Assembly: GCA_040755055.1 (NCBI GenBank)
Contig: JBFMBS010000009.1
Span: 1 to 64,000, forward strand
Direction: 5' to 3'
Origin: DYJK01 sp040755055
GTDB taxonomy: Bacteria > Bacteroidota > Ignavibacteria > Ignavibacteriales > Melioribacteraceae
Length of the DNA stretch: 64,000 nucleotides
In this document: piece by piece, positions 51,336-60,471 of the stretch
How the letters are laid out: every line of letters begins with the position of its first letter
Numbering within the stretch: position 1 is the first letter of the stretch
Translations under genes and position numbers: made by a program
The notes under the pieces: model-generated
Database searches by the model: none
The model's input: only the letters and a program-made list of their open reading frames with translations
What the model was told of the DNA's origin: nothing

Positions 51336-52013
51336 TTAAAGTTCTATCTCTTGACCGAATTCCATTACTATGGATTTTTTGCCTTGCTCTTCTAATCTCT
51401 TTTTAAACTCGTAGGGATCAGATTCAATTACCGGGAATGTTTTATAGTGCATTGGTACAGCAACTTTAGGATTTACCAGCTCGACTGCTTTTAATGCGTC
51501 GGTTATACCCATTGTAAAATTATCACCAATCGGCAGTAACATATAATCAATCTTGTTCATCTCCCCAATCAGCTTCATGTCATAAAATAATCCGGTATCG
51601 CCGGTATGATATAACGTGATACCATCAATTGTCAGGATTACACCCGACGCTTCCCCACCGTAATAATTATCGGTAGTCATAGAACCGTGATGAGCAATAG
51701 TAAATTTAACTCGCCCAAAATCGAAATTATATGCGCCGCCGATGTGCATGTTATGAGCTTTGAAACCTTTTGAAATAAAATAATTAGCCAATTCATTAAC
51801 ACATATAAAAGTTGAGTTACATCTTTTTGCAATTTTGAAAGAATCGCCAACGTGATCCCCGTGGCCGTGCGTAACTATTATGTAATTTGCACTAACATCT
51901 GCTGATTTAACGGGAGATGTTGGGTTACCATCTAAAAACGGATCAATTAAAATTTTAATCCCATTCTTAGCGGTAATTTGAAAAGCCGAATGTGAAAAAT
52001 ATCTCAGCCTCAC
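51336..52013 (-). CDS. UPF0173-type MBL-fold metal-dependent hydrolase
   Basis: 225 residues. Metal-binding motif HGHGDHVGD, a His in HHGSMTTDNYYGG, and DTGLFYDMKLIGE with the bridging Asp match the UPF0173 group of beta-lactamase-fold hydrolases. The C-terminal VPMHYKTFPVIESDPYEF is also diagnostic. The natural substrate is unknown. It sits between the CHAD gene (3 bp) and parA (12 bp). Confidence 0.9.
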   Translation of the reverse strand: MRLRYFSHSAFQITAKNGIKILIDPFLDGNPTSPVKSADVSANYIIVTHGHGDHVGDSFKIAKRCNSTFICVNELANYFISKGFKAHNMHIGGAYNFDFGRVKFTIAHHGSMTTDNYYGGEASGVILTIDGITLYHTGDTGLFYDMKLIGEMNKIDYMLLPIGDNFTMGITDALKAVELVNPKVAVPMHYKTFPVIESDPYEFKKRLEEQGKKSIVMEFGQEIEL

Positions 52014-52016
52014 AGT

Positions 52017-52472
52017 TCACCTCTTTATTAACTTATTGATCTCCTTATCAATAATAAAATTAATTAATTCCATCTTAATTGTCTGTTTTGTCTCTACTTT
52101 TTCTTTATCGATCTGCTTGTAAAAATACTTTGGAATTTTCTTCTTGATCAGCTTTTCAGTATCCTTAACTTTAGATTCCAACACATCGAGGTCTCTTCCT
52201 TTGCCAATTAAATCTTGCATGTATTTAATCCGCGACAACATTTTGTTAAATAAATTAGATTCATAACATCCGGAATATATTTCCAGCACATACCTGAACC
52301 TTCTGAAAGCAATCCTCATCGAATGGAGATTTTTATTCGAATCATTTTTAAAGTATCTGTCAATTTCTTTATGAATAATTCTAAGTTTTTCTTTAAGAAT
52401 AATTTTTGAACTTGAAGAAAATTTTCCGTTGATGCTAAGATTTGGGATCTTAAACTTCTTATTTATGTTCAT
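52017..52472 (-). CDS. short CHAD domain protein
   Basis: 151 residues. NLHSMRIAFRRFRYVLEIY is the CHAD His-Arg motif, and MQDLIGKGRDLDVLESK matches the later conserved helix. CHAD domains bind polyphosphate and are usually about 250 residues, often with a CYTH domain. This one is a half-length, stand-alone version. It lies 6 bp after cdaA and 3 bp before the MBL gene. Basic composition fits polyphosphate binding (inference). Confidence 0.78.
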   Translation of the reverse strand: MNINKKFKIPNLSINGKFSSSSKIILKEKLRIIHKEIDRYFKNDSNKNLHSMRIAFRRFRYVLEIYSGCYESNLFNKMLSRIKYMQDLIGKGRDLDVLESKVKDTEKLIKKKIPKYFYKQIDKEKVETKQTIKMELINFIIDKEINKLIKR

Positions 52473-52478
52473 TTATGT

Positions 52479-53318
52479 TTATGAATATAAATCGTTAGAA
52501 AAATTATTTTTCCTGATATGTCTTAGAATTCCTTTTATACCTCTCTCTTTAGTTCCTTTCAAACTGGCTTTTAATGTATTTCTTAAACTATCCTTGGAAA
52601 GTCCTCTTTTCAATTTACCGTTTTCGGCAATAGAGATGCTTCCTGATTCTTCGGAGACTATTACACAAACAACATCGGCTTGCTCTGATATTCCCAGTCC
52701 GGCACGGTGCCTCATCCCTAATGCCACACCATCGTGATGTGTTTCGCTCGATAAAGGCAATGTACATCTCGCTGCTTCTATAACATCATTCCTTATAATA
52801 ACTGCACCGTCGTGCAAAGGAGAACGTGGGAAAAATATTGATCTTAATAAACTTTTAGAGACTTTTGAATTTATTTGCTCACCGGTTTCCGTAATACCTC
52901 TTATACCTACAGATTTAACCAAAACAATCAACGCACCATGCTGATGTTGTGCCAATTCATAAGCTGTATCGGCTATTATATCGGCAACACCACTTACATC
53001 ACTTTTAAAGAATAATTTCATTACCGGGCTTCTGCCAAGCAGCACTAAGAGTCTGCGAATTTCCGGTTGGAATAGGATAATAAAAGCTATAACCCACACT
53101 TCTGAAATTAATTTTAATAACCACCCTATCGCTTTGAAATTTGCAGCTTGAGCAACAAATGATAAAAACAAAACTATCAGCAGTCCGTAAAAAATTTGTG
53201 CGGCTATAGTACCGCGAATAACAGTGTAAAGCTTATAGAATATAATCGACACCAAAGCAATATCAATTATATCTAAAAAAGAAATTGATATAAAACCGAT
53301 TTTGAATAAGTCAAACAT
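52479..53318 (-). CDS. cdaA: diadenylate cyclase CdaA
   Basis: Makes cyclic di-AMP from two ATP. It has 279 residues. Three membrane helices (about 10-95) precede the DAC domain, whose catalytic motifs DGA (PLHDGAVII) and RHR (GMRHRAGLG) are intact. The C-terminal tail is basic (GTKERGIKGILRHIRK). It overlaps folP by 8 bp; folP-cdaA is the usual pair in Bacteroidota and relatives. No c-di-AMP phosphodiesterase or CdaR regulator is next to it. Confidence 0.94.
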   Translation of the reverse strand: MFDLFKIGFISISFLDIIDIALVSIIFYKLYTVIRGTIAAQIFYGLLIVLFLSFVAQAANFKAIGWLLKLISEVWVIAFIILFQPEIRRLLVLLGRSPVMKLFFKSDVSGVADIIADTAYELAQHQHGALIVLVKSVGIRGITETGEQINSKVSKSLLRSIFFPRSPLHDGAVIIRNDVIEAARCTLPLSSETHHDGVALGMRHRAGLGISEQADVVCVIVSEESGSISIAENGKLKRGLSKDSLRNTLKASLKGTKERGIKGILRHIRKNNFSNDLYS

Positions 53319-54492
53319 TTATTACCAACTCCGGATTCTCTATAAACTGTGTAATATTCATCGCAACTTTTGCTTTTTTGATATTGTGGGTCCTGATAAT
53401 TCTTGCACCGTTCTTAATTGAAATTGCCTCTGCAACTATTGTTGGTTCTTCCCTATCTCCGGTTGCTAAATTTAACGTTTTGCCTATAAATGATTTCTTA
53501 GACAGACCAAGCATTATAGGGTAGCCGATCCCTTTGAATTCATTCAGTCTTTTTATGATTTCGTAATTATCAATCACTCTTTTTCCAAATCCAATACCTG
53601 GGTCAATAATTATATCTTTAACGCCGTTTCTTTTAGCAATTTCAGTCTTGTTTACCAGGTAATCATAAATCTCTGAAACAACATCTTCATAAGAAGGATT
53701 TTCTTGCATATTCTCCGGTGTACCTTTCATGTGCATTAAAATTAATGCGGCATCATATTTTTTTACTACATCTAACATATTCTTATCATTTTCGAATGCA
53801 CTAATATCATTTACAATTTTCGCACCAAGTTTTAGTGTTTCTTCGGCAACATTGGATTTCATTGTGTCAATCGAAATAACCGCGTCCGGTTTGATTTCTA
53901 AAATTTTTTCTATGACGGGCACAACACGTTTAATTTCTTCTTCTGCAGTTATCGGCTTAGAACCGGGACGTGATGACTCGCCTCCAATATCAAGAATATC
54001 TGCACCATCTTCTAAAAGCTGAATACCATGCTTTACAGCATCATTAACTTGATAATATTTTCCCCCATCGGAAAATGAATCCGGCGTTACATTCAGAATT
54101 CCCATCAGGTATGTTTTTTCAAGACCGTAGCACTTTCCGGCAATGCTGAAAGAATTATTTTCATATTCATTAACACTTTGAATAACCTTTTTAATTTTGA
54201 AACCAACATCTTCATTGCCTAGTGCAATAATCTCCTTAGCTAATTCCTTAAATACTCCATACGAACCTAAAGCAAGCAAATCGACTATTTGTTTGTTCTC
54301 TTTAATGTTTAAATAGCATATCTCTTCATTTGTAAGTATTATTTTTTTGACTTTTTGAGCGAACTTAAAATCGATGTCCCTTATTTCGAGACCAAGCAAA
54401 TCCTTTTCATAAAGATTCCTGAAAATATTGTACTTGGCTCCGTACCTTCTAAAAACATTAGGATAAAAAATATCGACAAGCTGGATTATCAA
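53311..54492 (-). CDS. folP: dihydropteroate synthase with N-terminal extension
   Basis: Joins p-aminobenzoate to dihydropterin pyrophosphate in folate synthesis. The TIM-barrel core starts near residue 125 and shows LMGILNVTPDSFSDGG, DILDIGGESSRPGS and IIDPGIGFGKRVIDNY, with HNI near the end. At 393 residues it carries about 115 extra N-terminal residues of unrecognised sequence (EKDLLGLEIRDIDFKFAQKV). Extended DHPS of this kind exists in other lineages. It overlaps cdaA downstream. Confidence 0.93.
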   Translation of the reverse strand: MIIQLVDIFYPNVFRRYGAKYNIFRNLYEKDLLGLEIRDIDFKFAQKVKKIILTNEEICYLNIKENKQIVDLLALGSYGVFKELAKEIIALGNEDVGFKIKKVIQSVNEYENNSFSIAGKCYGLEKTYLMGILNVTPDSFSDGGKYYQVNDAVKHGIQLLEDGADILDIGGESSRPGSKPITAEEEIKRVVPVIEKILEIKPDAVISIDTMKSNVAEETLKLGAKIVNDISAFENDKNMLDVVKKYDAALILMHMKGTPENMQENPSYEDVVSEIYDYLVNKTEIAKRNGVKDIIIDPGIGFGKRVIDNYEIIKRLNEFKGIGYPIMLGLSKKSFIGKTLNLATGDREEPTIVAEAISIKNGARIIRTHNIKKAKVAMNITQFIENPELVINV

Positions 54493-54594
54493 ACTATCCT
54501 CTTTTGTTAAGGATAAAAGTGAAAATAACTATTAATATTTACGAAAAGGAGTTAATATTTACAATTAGTTATTGGTGTGTACAACATGAACAAA

Positions 54595-55260
54595 TCAACT
54601 AATAACCATATTTTTTAATTCAATCGTTGCGGCAGTTATATTATCATTCCTAAATATAGATGAACCGGCTACAAATACATTACAACCGGCATCCGAAATT
54701 TCTTTGATATTTTTTTTAGATACTCCGCCGTCAACTTCAATAAGAAAATTATAACCATACTCTGCACGCAGAGCAGATAATTCTTTTATTTTTTTAATTG
54801 AATTAGCAATGAACTTTTGCCCTCCGAAACCCGGATTGACCGACATTATCAATACCAGGTCAACCATTTCCAAAACATTATTCAATGTATCAACCGGAGT
54901 TGAAGGATTTAATGCTACACCGGTTTTAGCTCCAAGTTCCTTTACTCTGTTTAACGTCCTATGTAAGTGTACTTCTTCTTCCTGGTGGACGGTAATAAAA
55001 TTGGCACCGGCTTTTATAAACTCTTCAATTAATGAATTTGGATTTTTAATCATCAAATGAACATCGATCGGCAATTTAGTAATTCGTTTTACCGCTTCAA
55101 TAACTAACGGTCCAAATGTAAGGTTGGGCACAAATTTGCCATCCATAATATCGCAATGGATCCAATCCGCACCTCCTAGTTCGGTGTACCTTATCTGCTG
55201 CGAAAGATTGGAAAAATCCGCTGCCAATATTGATGATGCAATAATTTTTTGATTTGTCAT
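54595..55260 (-). CDS. rpe: ribulose-phosphate 3-epimerase
   Basis: Interconverts ribulose-5-phosphate and xylulose-5-phosphate in the pentose phosphate pathway. It has 221 residues, a TIM barrel. SSILAADFSNLSQQI, HCDIMDGKFVPNLTFG, DVHLMIKNP and MSVNPGFGGQKFI are the metal- and substrate-binding signatures; EVDGGVSKKNIKEI is the phosphate-binding end. It follows the PASTA gene by 1 bp. Confidence 0.95.
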   Translation of the reverse strand: MTNQKIIASSILAADFSNLSQQIRYTELGGADWIHCDIMDGKFVPNLTFGPLVIEAVKRITKLPIDVHLMIKNPNSLIEEFIKAGANFITVHQEEEVHLHRTLNRVKELGAKTGVALNPSTPVDTLNNVLEMVDLVLIMSVNPGFGGQKFIANSIKKIKELSALRAEYGYNFLIEVDGGVSKKNIKEISDAGCNVFVAGSSIFRNDNITAATIELKNMVIS

Positions 55261-55261
55261 T

Positions 55262-55999
55262 TTATTTGTTTGATTTGCTTTGAGTTAATACAACATCTAC
55301 GCTGTCCCCAACCTCAACTAAGTCATCTTGACTTGGCTGCTGATCTACAACGGTATTAGGCAACAAAGTTGATGATTGAATAAAAGTTCTTTTACCAATA
55401 TGAAGAGATAATGATCTTAACACATTTTCAGCATCGGTTAAAGATTTACTAAGAATATTAGGAACACGAACCATTCCCACTTTGGGTCCAATACTCACTT
55501 GAACAGACACCTTTGTACCCTGGGATAAATCTCTTCCTTCCGGGTATTGTTGCTCTACAATTGTATTAGCTGGTAATTCTGATTCTACTTCTTTCACTGA
55601 ATCAAGAACTAATCCGGACCTCTCTAATGTAATTTGTGCATCACGAACGGTTTTATTCAGAAGAAAAGGCATTTTAACAGTCTGCTCGCCGCCGCTGACT
55701 GTAAGATATACTCTTCTTCCCTCTTTTACCATCGTATTGGGATAAGGATTTTGAAACATCACGTGATCTTTTTCAAAATTCTGATCATAACGCGAAGTAC
55801 TGACTATTGGGTTTAAGTTAAGATTTTTCAAAATCCGGATTGCCTCATCCTTATGCATGTTTACTACGTCTGGGACTTTGTATTCCGATGCACTTACATA
55901 ATATGGAAGTAATATTGTATCTATTATGATAAGGATAACCAATACGGAAATTAATCCTACTAAGGGAATTACCCAGTATTTTTTTGGAATCTTTTTCAT
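55262..55999 (-). CDS. PASTA domain protein
   Basis: 245 residues. An N-terminal membrane helix (KYWVIPLVGLISVLVILIII) is followed by three PASTA repeats (about 45-110, 110-178 and 178-243), for example PDVVNMHKDEAIRILKNLNL. PASTA domains bind peptidoglycan stems or beta-lactams and usually sit on a Ser/Thr kinase or a PBP. Here there is no kinase or transpeptidase domain, so this is a bare extracytoplasmic sensor or scaffold. rpe follows 1 bp downstream. Confidence 0.88.
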   Translation of the reverse strand: MKKIPKKYWVIPLVGLISVLVILIIIDTILLPYYVSASEYKVPDVVNMHKDEAIRILKNLNLNPIVSTSRYDQNFEKDHVMFQNPYPNTMVKEGRRVYLTVSGGEQTVKMPFLLNKTVRDAQITLERSGLVLDSVKEVESELPANTIVEQQYPEGRDLSQGTKVSVQVSIGPKVGMVRVPNILSKSLTDAENVLRSLSLHIGKRTFIQSSTLLPNTVVDQQPSQDDLVEVGDSVDVVLTQSKSNK

Positions 56000-56067
56000 A
56001 TAATAAATATATCAAACCGTTTTCTATCTGCAAAATTATAAAACTTTTTCGTTATAACTTTCATTAT

Positions 56068-56224
56068 TGTCCCAAACTTTGTTGACACGATTAAAAATCT
56101 TGCAAGATCGGTTATTTTCAAAAGACTTATCAGTATAACAAATTGGACCCGGCATAGTTCTTATTTACCGTGACTACAAATTATTTATAGAATTAGTCAG
56201 ATTGCCGGAGAAAAGTTTGAGACA
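56068..56224. mobile_element. MITE-like element, copy 2
   Basis: 157 bp with terminal inverted repeats TGTCCCAAACT and AGTTTGAGACA (one mismatch), the same ends and nearly the same length as 23573-23730. It has no coding capacity. It fills most of the 307-bp gap between the divergent PASTA and GlmU-like genes. The rest of that gap holds no other supported feature. Confidence 0.55.
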
Positions 56225-56306
56225 GCTTTAATAACTTAAGTTGTTTTGCCAAAAGCCTTTTTTTTATTTAGTTTGGATTAAGATAAATGAACAAATTGAT
56301 CTAACC

Positions 56307-57560
56307 ATGAAACAAATTATCTGCTTGTTCGAAGATGAAGGTTTTAGAAATCTTCTTCCACTTGTCTATACCAGGCCGGTATATGATTTACAATGTGGCA
56401 TGTTCAGTCTAAGCAAAAAGATTTTAACAAGGGTTCCAAACAGCCGGGTAATTTATCATACACGTGGTTACCTTGCACAAGTTGTAAGGGAAAACGAAAA
56501 AAGAATTGTAAACGATTTTGATTACGAAAATATATTGTTTATCAACGGCAGAGTATTGATTGATGATGTTTCAGCAAAAATAATCTCAAAACTACAAAAT
56601 GATTCAATATTAACGGCAGATAATTCAATTGTTGCCGCTAAATTGACAAAAGACAATATTAAAAAGTTTACCGGAAGATTAAATGACATAACCAATACCA
56701 CAACCTTTGGCGATCTCCCCTCAAAAAAAATAAATATTCGATTGATAAATTACCCGTGGGACTTAATCAAAAACAACATTGAAGAAATTACTGCTGATTT
56801 CGAATTTATTAAATCGAAAAGAGCCGGTAAATTTTCTACATTCAAATCCATTGAAATACAAAACAAGAAAAATGTAATAATCGAAAAAGGTGTAAAAATA
56901 GATCCCTTTGCTTTTTTAGATGCCAGCTATGGACCAATCTACATAGGTAAGAATGCACATATAATGTCTCATTCATCAATTCAGGGACCGGCTTATATCG
57001 GTAACACTTCAGTGATAAAGATGCACGCATCAATTTATCATGGTACATCAATAGGCGATGTCTGTAAAGTTGGTGGTGAAGTTGAAAATTCAATCATACA
57101 TTCTTACTCCAACAAACAGCATGAAGGATTTCTAGGGCATTCTTACTTAGGAAGCTGGATAAATATTGGCGCAAGTACAAATAACAGCGATCTAAAGAAT
57201 AATTACAGCATCGTTGAAGTTCCAATCAGCAATAAATTAGTTTCATCCGGCTTACAATTTGTCGGGCTGATAATGGGCGATCATTCCAAGACATCGATTA
57301 ATTCAATGTTCAATACCGGCTCTGTCGTTGGTGTATGCTGCAATATTTTCGGTAACGGATTTCCAAATAAATATCTCCCTTCGTTCTCATGGGGCGGTTC
57401 AGAATCGCTGACTGAATACCGGTTCGATAAAGCGATTGAAGTTATTAAATCGGTTATGGCAAGAAGGAATGTATCACTATCTGAAACCGGGATATCCGTT
57501 CTCAAAAATATTTTCGATATGACTTCTTCCGAACGAAATGAATTAATGAATAAAAAGTGA
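56307..57560 (+). CDS. GlmU-like sugar nucleotidyltransferase family protein
   Basis: 417 residues from ATG 56307 (MKQIICLFEDEGFRNLLPLV). The upstream in-frame extension to 56241 is unlike the family. An N-terminal nucleotidyltransferase-like domain (NTP_transf_4 type, about 1-190) and a left-handed beta-helix (about 200-330, with FAFLDASYGPIYIGKNAHIM) match the GlmU-family proteins found in Bacteroidota, distinct from true GlmU. Likely a UDP-sugar or sugar-phosphate enzyme, with unproven substrate. Its stop overlaps the next start as TGATG. Confidence 0.82.
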   Translation: MKQIICLFEDEGFRNLLPLVYTRPVYDLQCGMFSLSKKILTRVPNSRVIYHTRGYLAQVVRENEKRIVNDFDYENILFINGRVLIDDVSAKIISKLQNDSILTADNSIVAAKLTKDNIKKFTGRLNDITNTTTFGDLPSKKINIRLINYPWDLIKNNIEEITADFEFIKSKRAGKFSTFKSIEIQNKKNVIIEKGVKIDPFAFLDASYGPIYIGKNAHIMSHSSIQGPAYIGNTSVIKMHASIYHGTSIGDVCKVGGEVENSIIHSYSNKQHEGFLGHSYLGSWINIGASTNNSDLKNNYSIVEVPISNKLVSSGLQFVGLIMGDHSKTSINSMFNTGSVVGVCCNIFGNGFPNKYLPSFSWGGSESLTEYRFDKAIEVIKSVMARRNVSLSETGISVLKNIFDMTSSERNELMNKK

Positions 57561-59167
57561 TGTTCAAAAATTATCTCTATCTGTTAAGGTGTGTTCATGA
57601 ATTGTTGTATATCATCAAGAATGAAAGTTTGATAGACATCTACACACAAGAAAAAGATAAACTCTTCTTTAATATAAGCAATAAGACTAACGATGGTTTC
57701 CATCTAATAATTTCAACACATCAGCAGCTAAGTTACCTTACAATCAATCAGCAGCACCACAAAGCAAGAAAAAATGTAAAGAACTTTTTCGACGATTTTT
57801 TAAAAGATAGAATTTTAAGCGTCTCGATCGCCGAGAACGACCGGGTTATAAAAATTAATTGCGCACACTGCGATCTCTATTTCCTAATCAGGGGTTCCGA
57901 TAGCAATGTTATCCTTATAGACCACAACAACCAGTTTTTTTCATTCAAAAAAATCTCCCAAGATGAATCGCATAACATTCATGAAGAATTAAAGTCGGTT
58001 AAGTTCTGTTTTACACCGGATCAAATGCTGCTTGATCTAAAAATAATTTCTTACAATGACTTTATAAAAAAATACCGCTTTGTTGATAAGGATATTAAAC
58101 GTGAGTTGGAATTAAGAGATAATATAAGTAATGATGGGTTAAACAGCATCATCAACGAAATTATCAACGAGGAGATTGCTGTTTACATCGACGATGAACT
58201 CGGTACACCGGTCTTTCAACCTAAAACCTTTTATAAAGCGGTGAATCTGCCGAATACTAAAACTTTCGATAATTATTTTGATGCCGTTAATTATTACTTT
58301 ACTCTTAAGTACAGCGGTTCAAGAGAGAAAAATGTAAGACTGGAACTTGAAAAATACCTCGATAGAGAGATTGAACGTGTGACCAACAAGCTCAATAATA
58401 TTAAATCACGACTCGATACCGGCTCTAAGGAAGATGAATATTACAGACATGCTAATTTGCTCTTGAGCTCAATCAAGCAAATAAGAAAAGGAATGAAATC
58501 GATCGAACTGGACGATTTTAATTCGGGCAGAAAAGTTAAAATAGTTCTCGATGAAAAATTATCACCCGACCAAAATGTGAACAAAATGTTTGATAAAGCT
58601 AAATCGGAAAGATTAAATTTTGAAAAATCGAAAGAACTTTATGCTGCAACCAGGCTCAATTATGATAAATTAATGTTGGCTAAAAATAAATTGGATAAAT
58701 CCGAATCGATGGACGAATTAAACACAATAAAAAAAGAATTGAAGCTCAAAACAAACACGGATAAAGACTCGCCGGGAGAAAAAATCAGCTTTAAACATTT
58801 TATCATCGAAGACAAATACCATGCCTTTGTAGGCAGGGACAGCAAGAACAACGATCTCCTAACGACACGATTTGCCAAACAAAACGATCTCTGGTTTCAT
58901 GCGCGCGGTGTTTCTGGTTCCCATGTTGTTCTGAGAGTTGATAATCCAAAAGAAACAGTACCAAAAAATATAATTAAGAAGACTGCGTCGCTTGCAGCAT
59001 TTCACAGCAAAGCCAAAACATCCAAATTAACACCGGTGGCATATACTTTTAAAAAATATGTAGTAAAGAAAAAAGACTTAAATCCCGGACAAGTCTATTT
59101 GCTCAGAGAAGAAGTAATAATGGTACCGCCGGAAATACCAAAGGATTGCGAGATGGTGGTGGAGTGA
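57560..59167 (+). CDS. rqcH: NFACT family protein (RqcH/Rqc2-like)
   Basis: 535 residues. The N-terminal NFACT-N domain lies at about 1-190, then a coiled-coil middle, then the NFACT-R (DUF814) domain (about 410-520) with NDLWFHARGVSGSHVVLRV. Relatives bind stalled 50S-peptidyl-tRNA complexes and add C-terminal alanine tails. The N-terminal half is rather divergent, so the exact activity is uncertain. ATG 57560 overlaps the preceding stop. A 271-bp gap follows, in which I see no gene. Confidence 0.85.
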   Translation: MFKNYLYLLRCVHELLYIIKNESLIDIYTQEKDKLFFNISNKTNDGFHLIISTHQQLSYLTINQQHHKARKNVKNFFDDFLKDRILSVSIAENDRVIKINCAHCDLYFLIRGSDSNVILIDHNNQFFSFKKISQDESHNIHEELKSVKFCFTPDQMLLDLKIISYNDFIKKYRFVDKDIKRELELRDNISNDGLNSIINEIINEEIAVYIDDELGTPVFQPKTFYKAVNLPNTKTFDNYFDAVNYYFTLKYSGSREKNVRLELEKYLDREIERVTNKLNNIKSRLDTGSKEDEYYRHANLLLSSIKQIRKGMKSIELDDFNSGRKVKIVLDEKLSPDQNVNKMFDKAKSERLNFEKSKELYAATRLNYDKLMLAKNKLDKSESMDELNTIKKELKLKTNTDKDSPGEKISFKHFIIEDKYHAFVGRDSKNNDLLTTRFAKQNDLWFHARGVSGSHVVLRVDNPKETVPKNIIKKTASLAAFHSKAKTSKLTPVAYTFKKYVVKKKDLNPGQVYLLREEVIMVPPEIPKDCEMVVE

Positions 59168-59438
59168 GGTAATAAATTCTCGATACAAATTCACTCAGCC
59201 AAATCGCAGTACGCTTTATAGAAAAACCCTCGAGAACTTCGCCTTTTCCATCGTGTAACTTCGTGAAATAAAAGGGCAAAAATTCAACCATACAAACGAA
59301 TCTACTCCCAATACAAAAATTCATTTCCCTTGCAATGTTTTTGTAAATTTGAATCGCATTTTTAAGTCATCATTCTTAGTTTATTTGTTGAAATACATTG
59401 TTAAATTAACAGAGTACAAAAACAAGAACTGACAAAAA

Positions 59439-60470
59439 TTGATATCAATTCCGAAAGAAGAAATAAAAAAGATTCTCATAATTAAACTCCGCGGTATAGG
59501 CGATGTTGTCTTATCCACGATAGTTCTGAATAATCTCAAAACCGATTTCCCCGATTCCACCATCGATTACCTTACCGATCCCCCGTCAAAAGCCGGTTTA
59601 GAGGGTTTGAAATATATAAATCAAGTAATAACATACCCGAAAAAGTTTGTTGATAGAATTAAACTTATTAATCAAATCAGGAAACAAAAATATGATTTGA
59701 TTCTTGATTTCTATTCTAATCCAACAACAGCGCAAATTACATTTTTAAGTGGAGCAAAATACCGGTGCGGTTTTCCTTACAGAGGAAGACGCTACGCTTA
59801 CAATATTTTTGGACCATCGGAAAGGGGAAGATTTCATGCTGCAACGCTGCATCTTGAATTTCTCAAATCGATCGGATTATCCGACGATAAACAAAATCTT
59901 CATTTCTATACAAGCGAGGGCGATAATATATTCGCTGATAATTGGTTAGAAAAGAATCTTCCAGCAGATACTTCTTTCTTCGGAATATCTCCTTCAGGCG
60001 GATGGCAATCTAAAAAATGCGATCCGGATATTTTAGCAAATTTTGGAAATGAAATAACTAAAAAGTATCCAATTAAAGCTTTGATACTATGGGGCCCCGG
60101 CGACTATGATGACGCAATAGAAATAAAAAAAATTCTGGGCAACTCTGCTTTTATTGCTCCTTCAACAACAATTAGGCAAATGGCAGCATTTATCTCTAAG
60201 TGTAAATTCGTCATTGCTAACGACAGCGGACCGATGCATATTTCGACTGCAGTAGGTATTCCGACTTTAAGCATTCACGGACCGACCGACCCTACTCTGC
60301 AAGGTCCATTTGGTGATAAACATGAATGGATTAATTTAGCTGAACTGGATTGCATAGTCTGCAATTTATTAACTTGTCCAAAAATGCACGAATGTTTCCG
60401 CGATCTTCCGATTAATCGCGTTATCGAAAAGGTAGATAAACTGATTACAAAAAATAAATTGCAATTCTAA
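59439..60470 (+). CDS. glycosyltransferase family 9 (heptosyltransferase-like), first
   Basis: 343 residues from TTG 59439. The GT9 fold is shown by ILIIKLRGIGDVVLSTIVL at the N-terminus and FVIANDSGPMHISTAVGIP, then SIHGPTDPTLQGPFG, in the C-terminal domain. It probably adds a heptose or other sugar from an ADP/UDP donor to the LPS core. The last 40 residues carry a four-cysteine group (CIVCNLLTCPKMHEC). It is the first of three adjacent GT9 genes, with 1 bp to the next. Confidence 0.9.
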   Translation: MISIPKEEIKKILIIKLRGIGDVVLSTIVLNNLKTDFPDSTIDYLTDPPSKAGLEGLKYINQVITYPKKFVDRIKLINQIRKQKYDLILDFYSNPTTAQITFLSGAKYRCGFPYRGRRYAYNIFGPSERGRFHAATLHLEFLKSIGLSDDKQNLHFYTSEGDNIFADNWLEKNLPADTSFFGISPSGGWQSKKCDPDILANFGNEITKKYPIKALILWGPGDYDDAIEIKKILGNSAFIAPSTTIRQMAAFISKCKFVIANDSGPMHISTAVGIPTLSIHGPTDPTLQGPFGDKHEWINLAELDCIVCNLLTCPKMHECFRDLPINRVIEKVDKLITKNKLQF

Positions 60471-60471
60471 T

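Noticed and set aside
59168..59438. Gene or RNA in the gap before the first GT9 gene
   Set aside because: A TAAATTTG box is present near 59344, but it has no properly spaced -33 element, and no coding or structured RNA signal was found.
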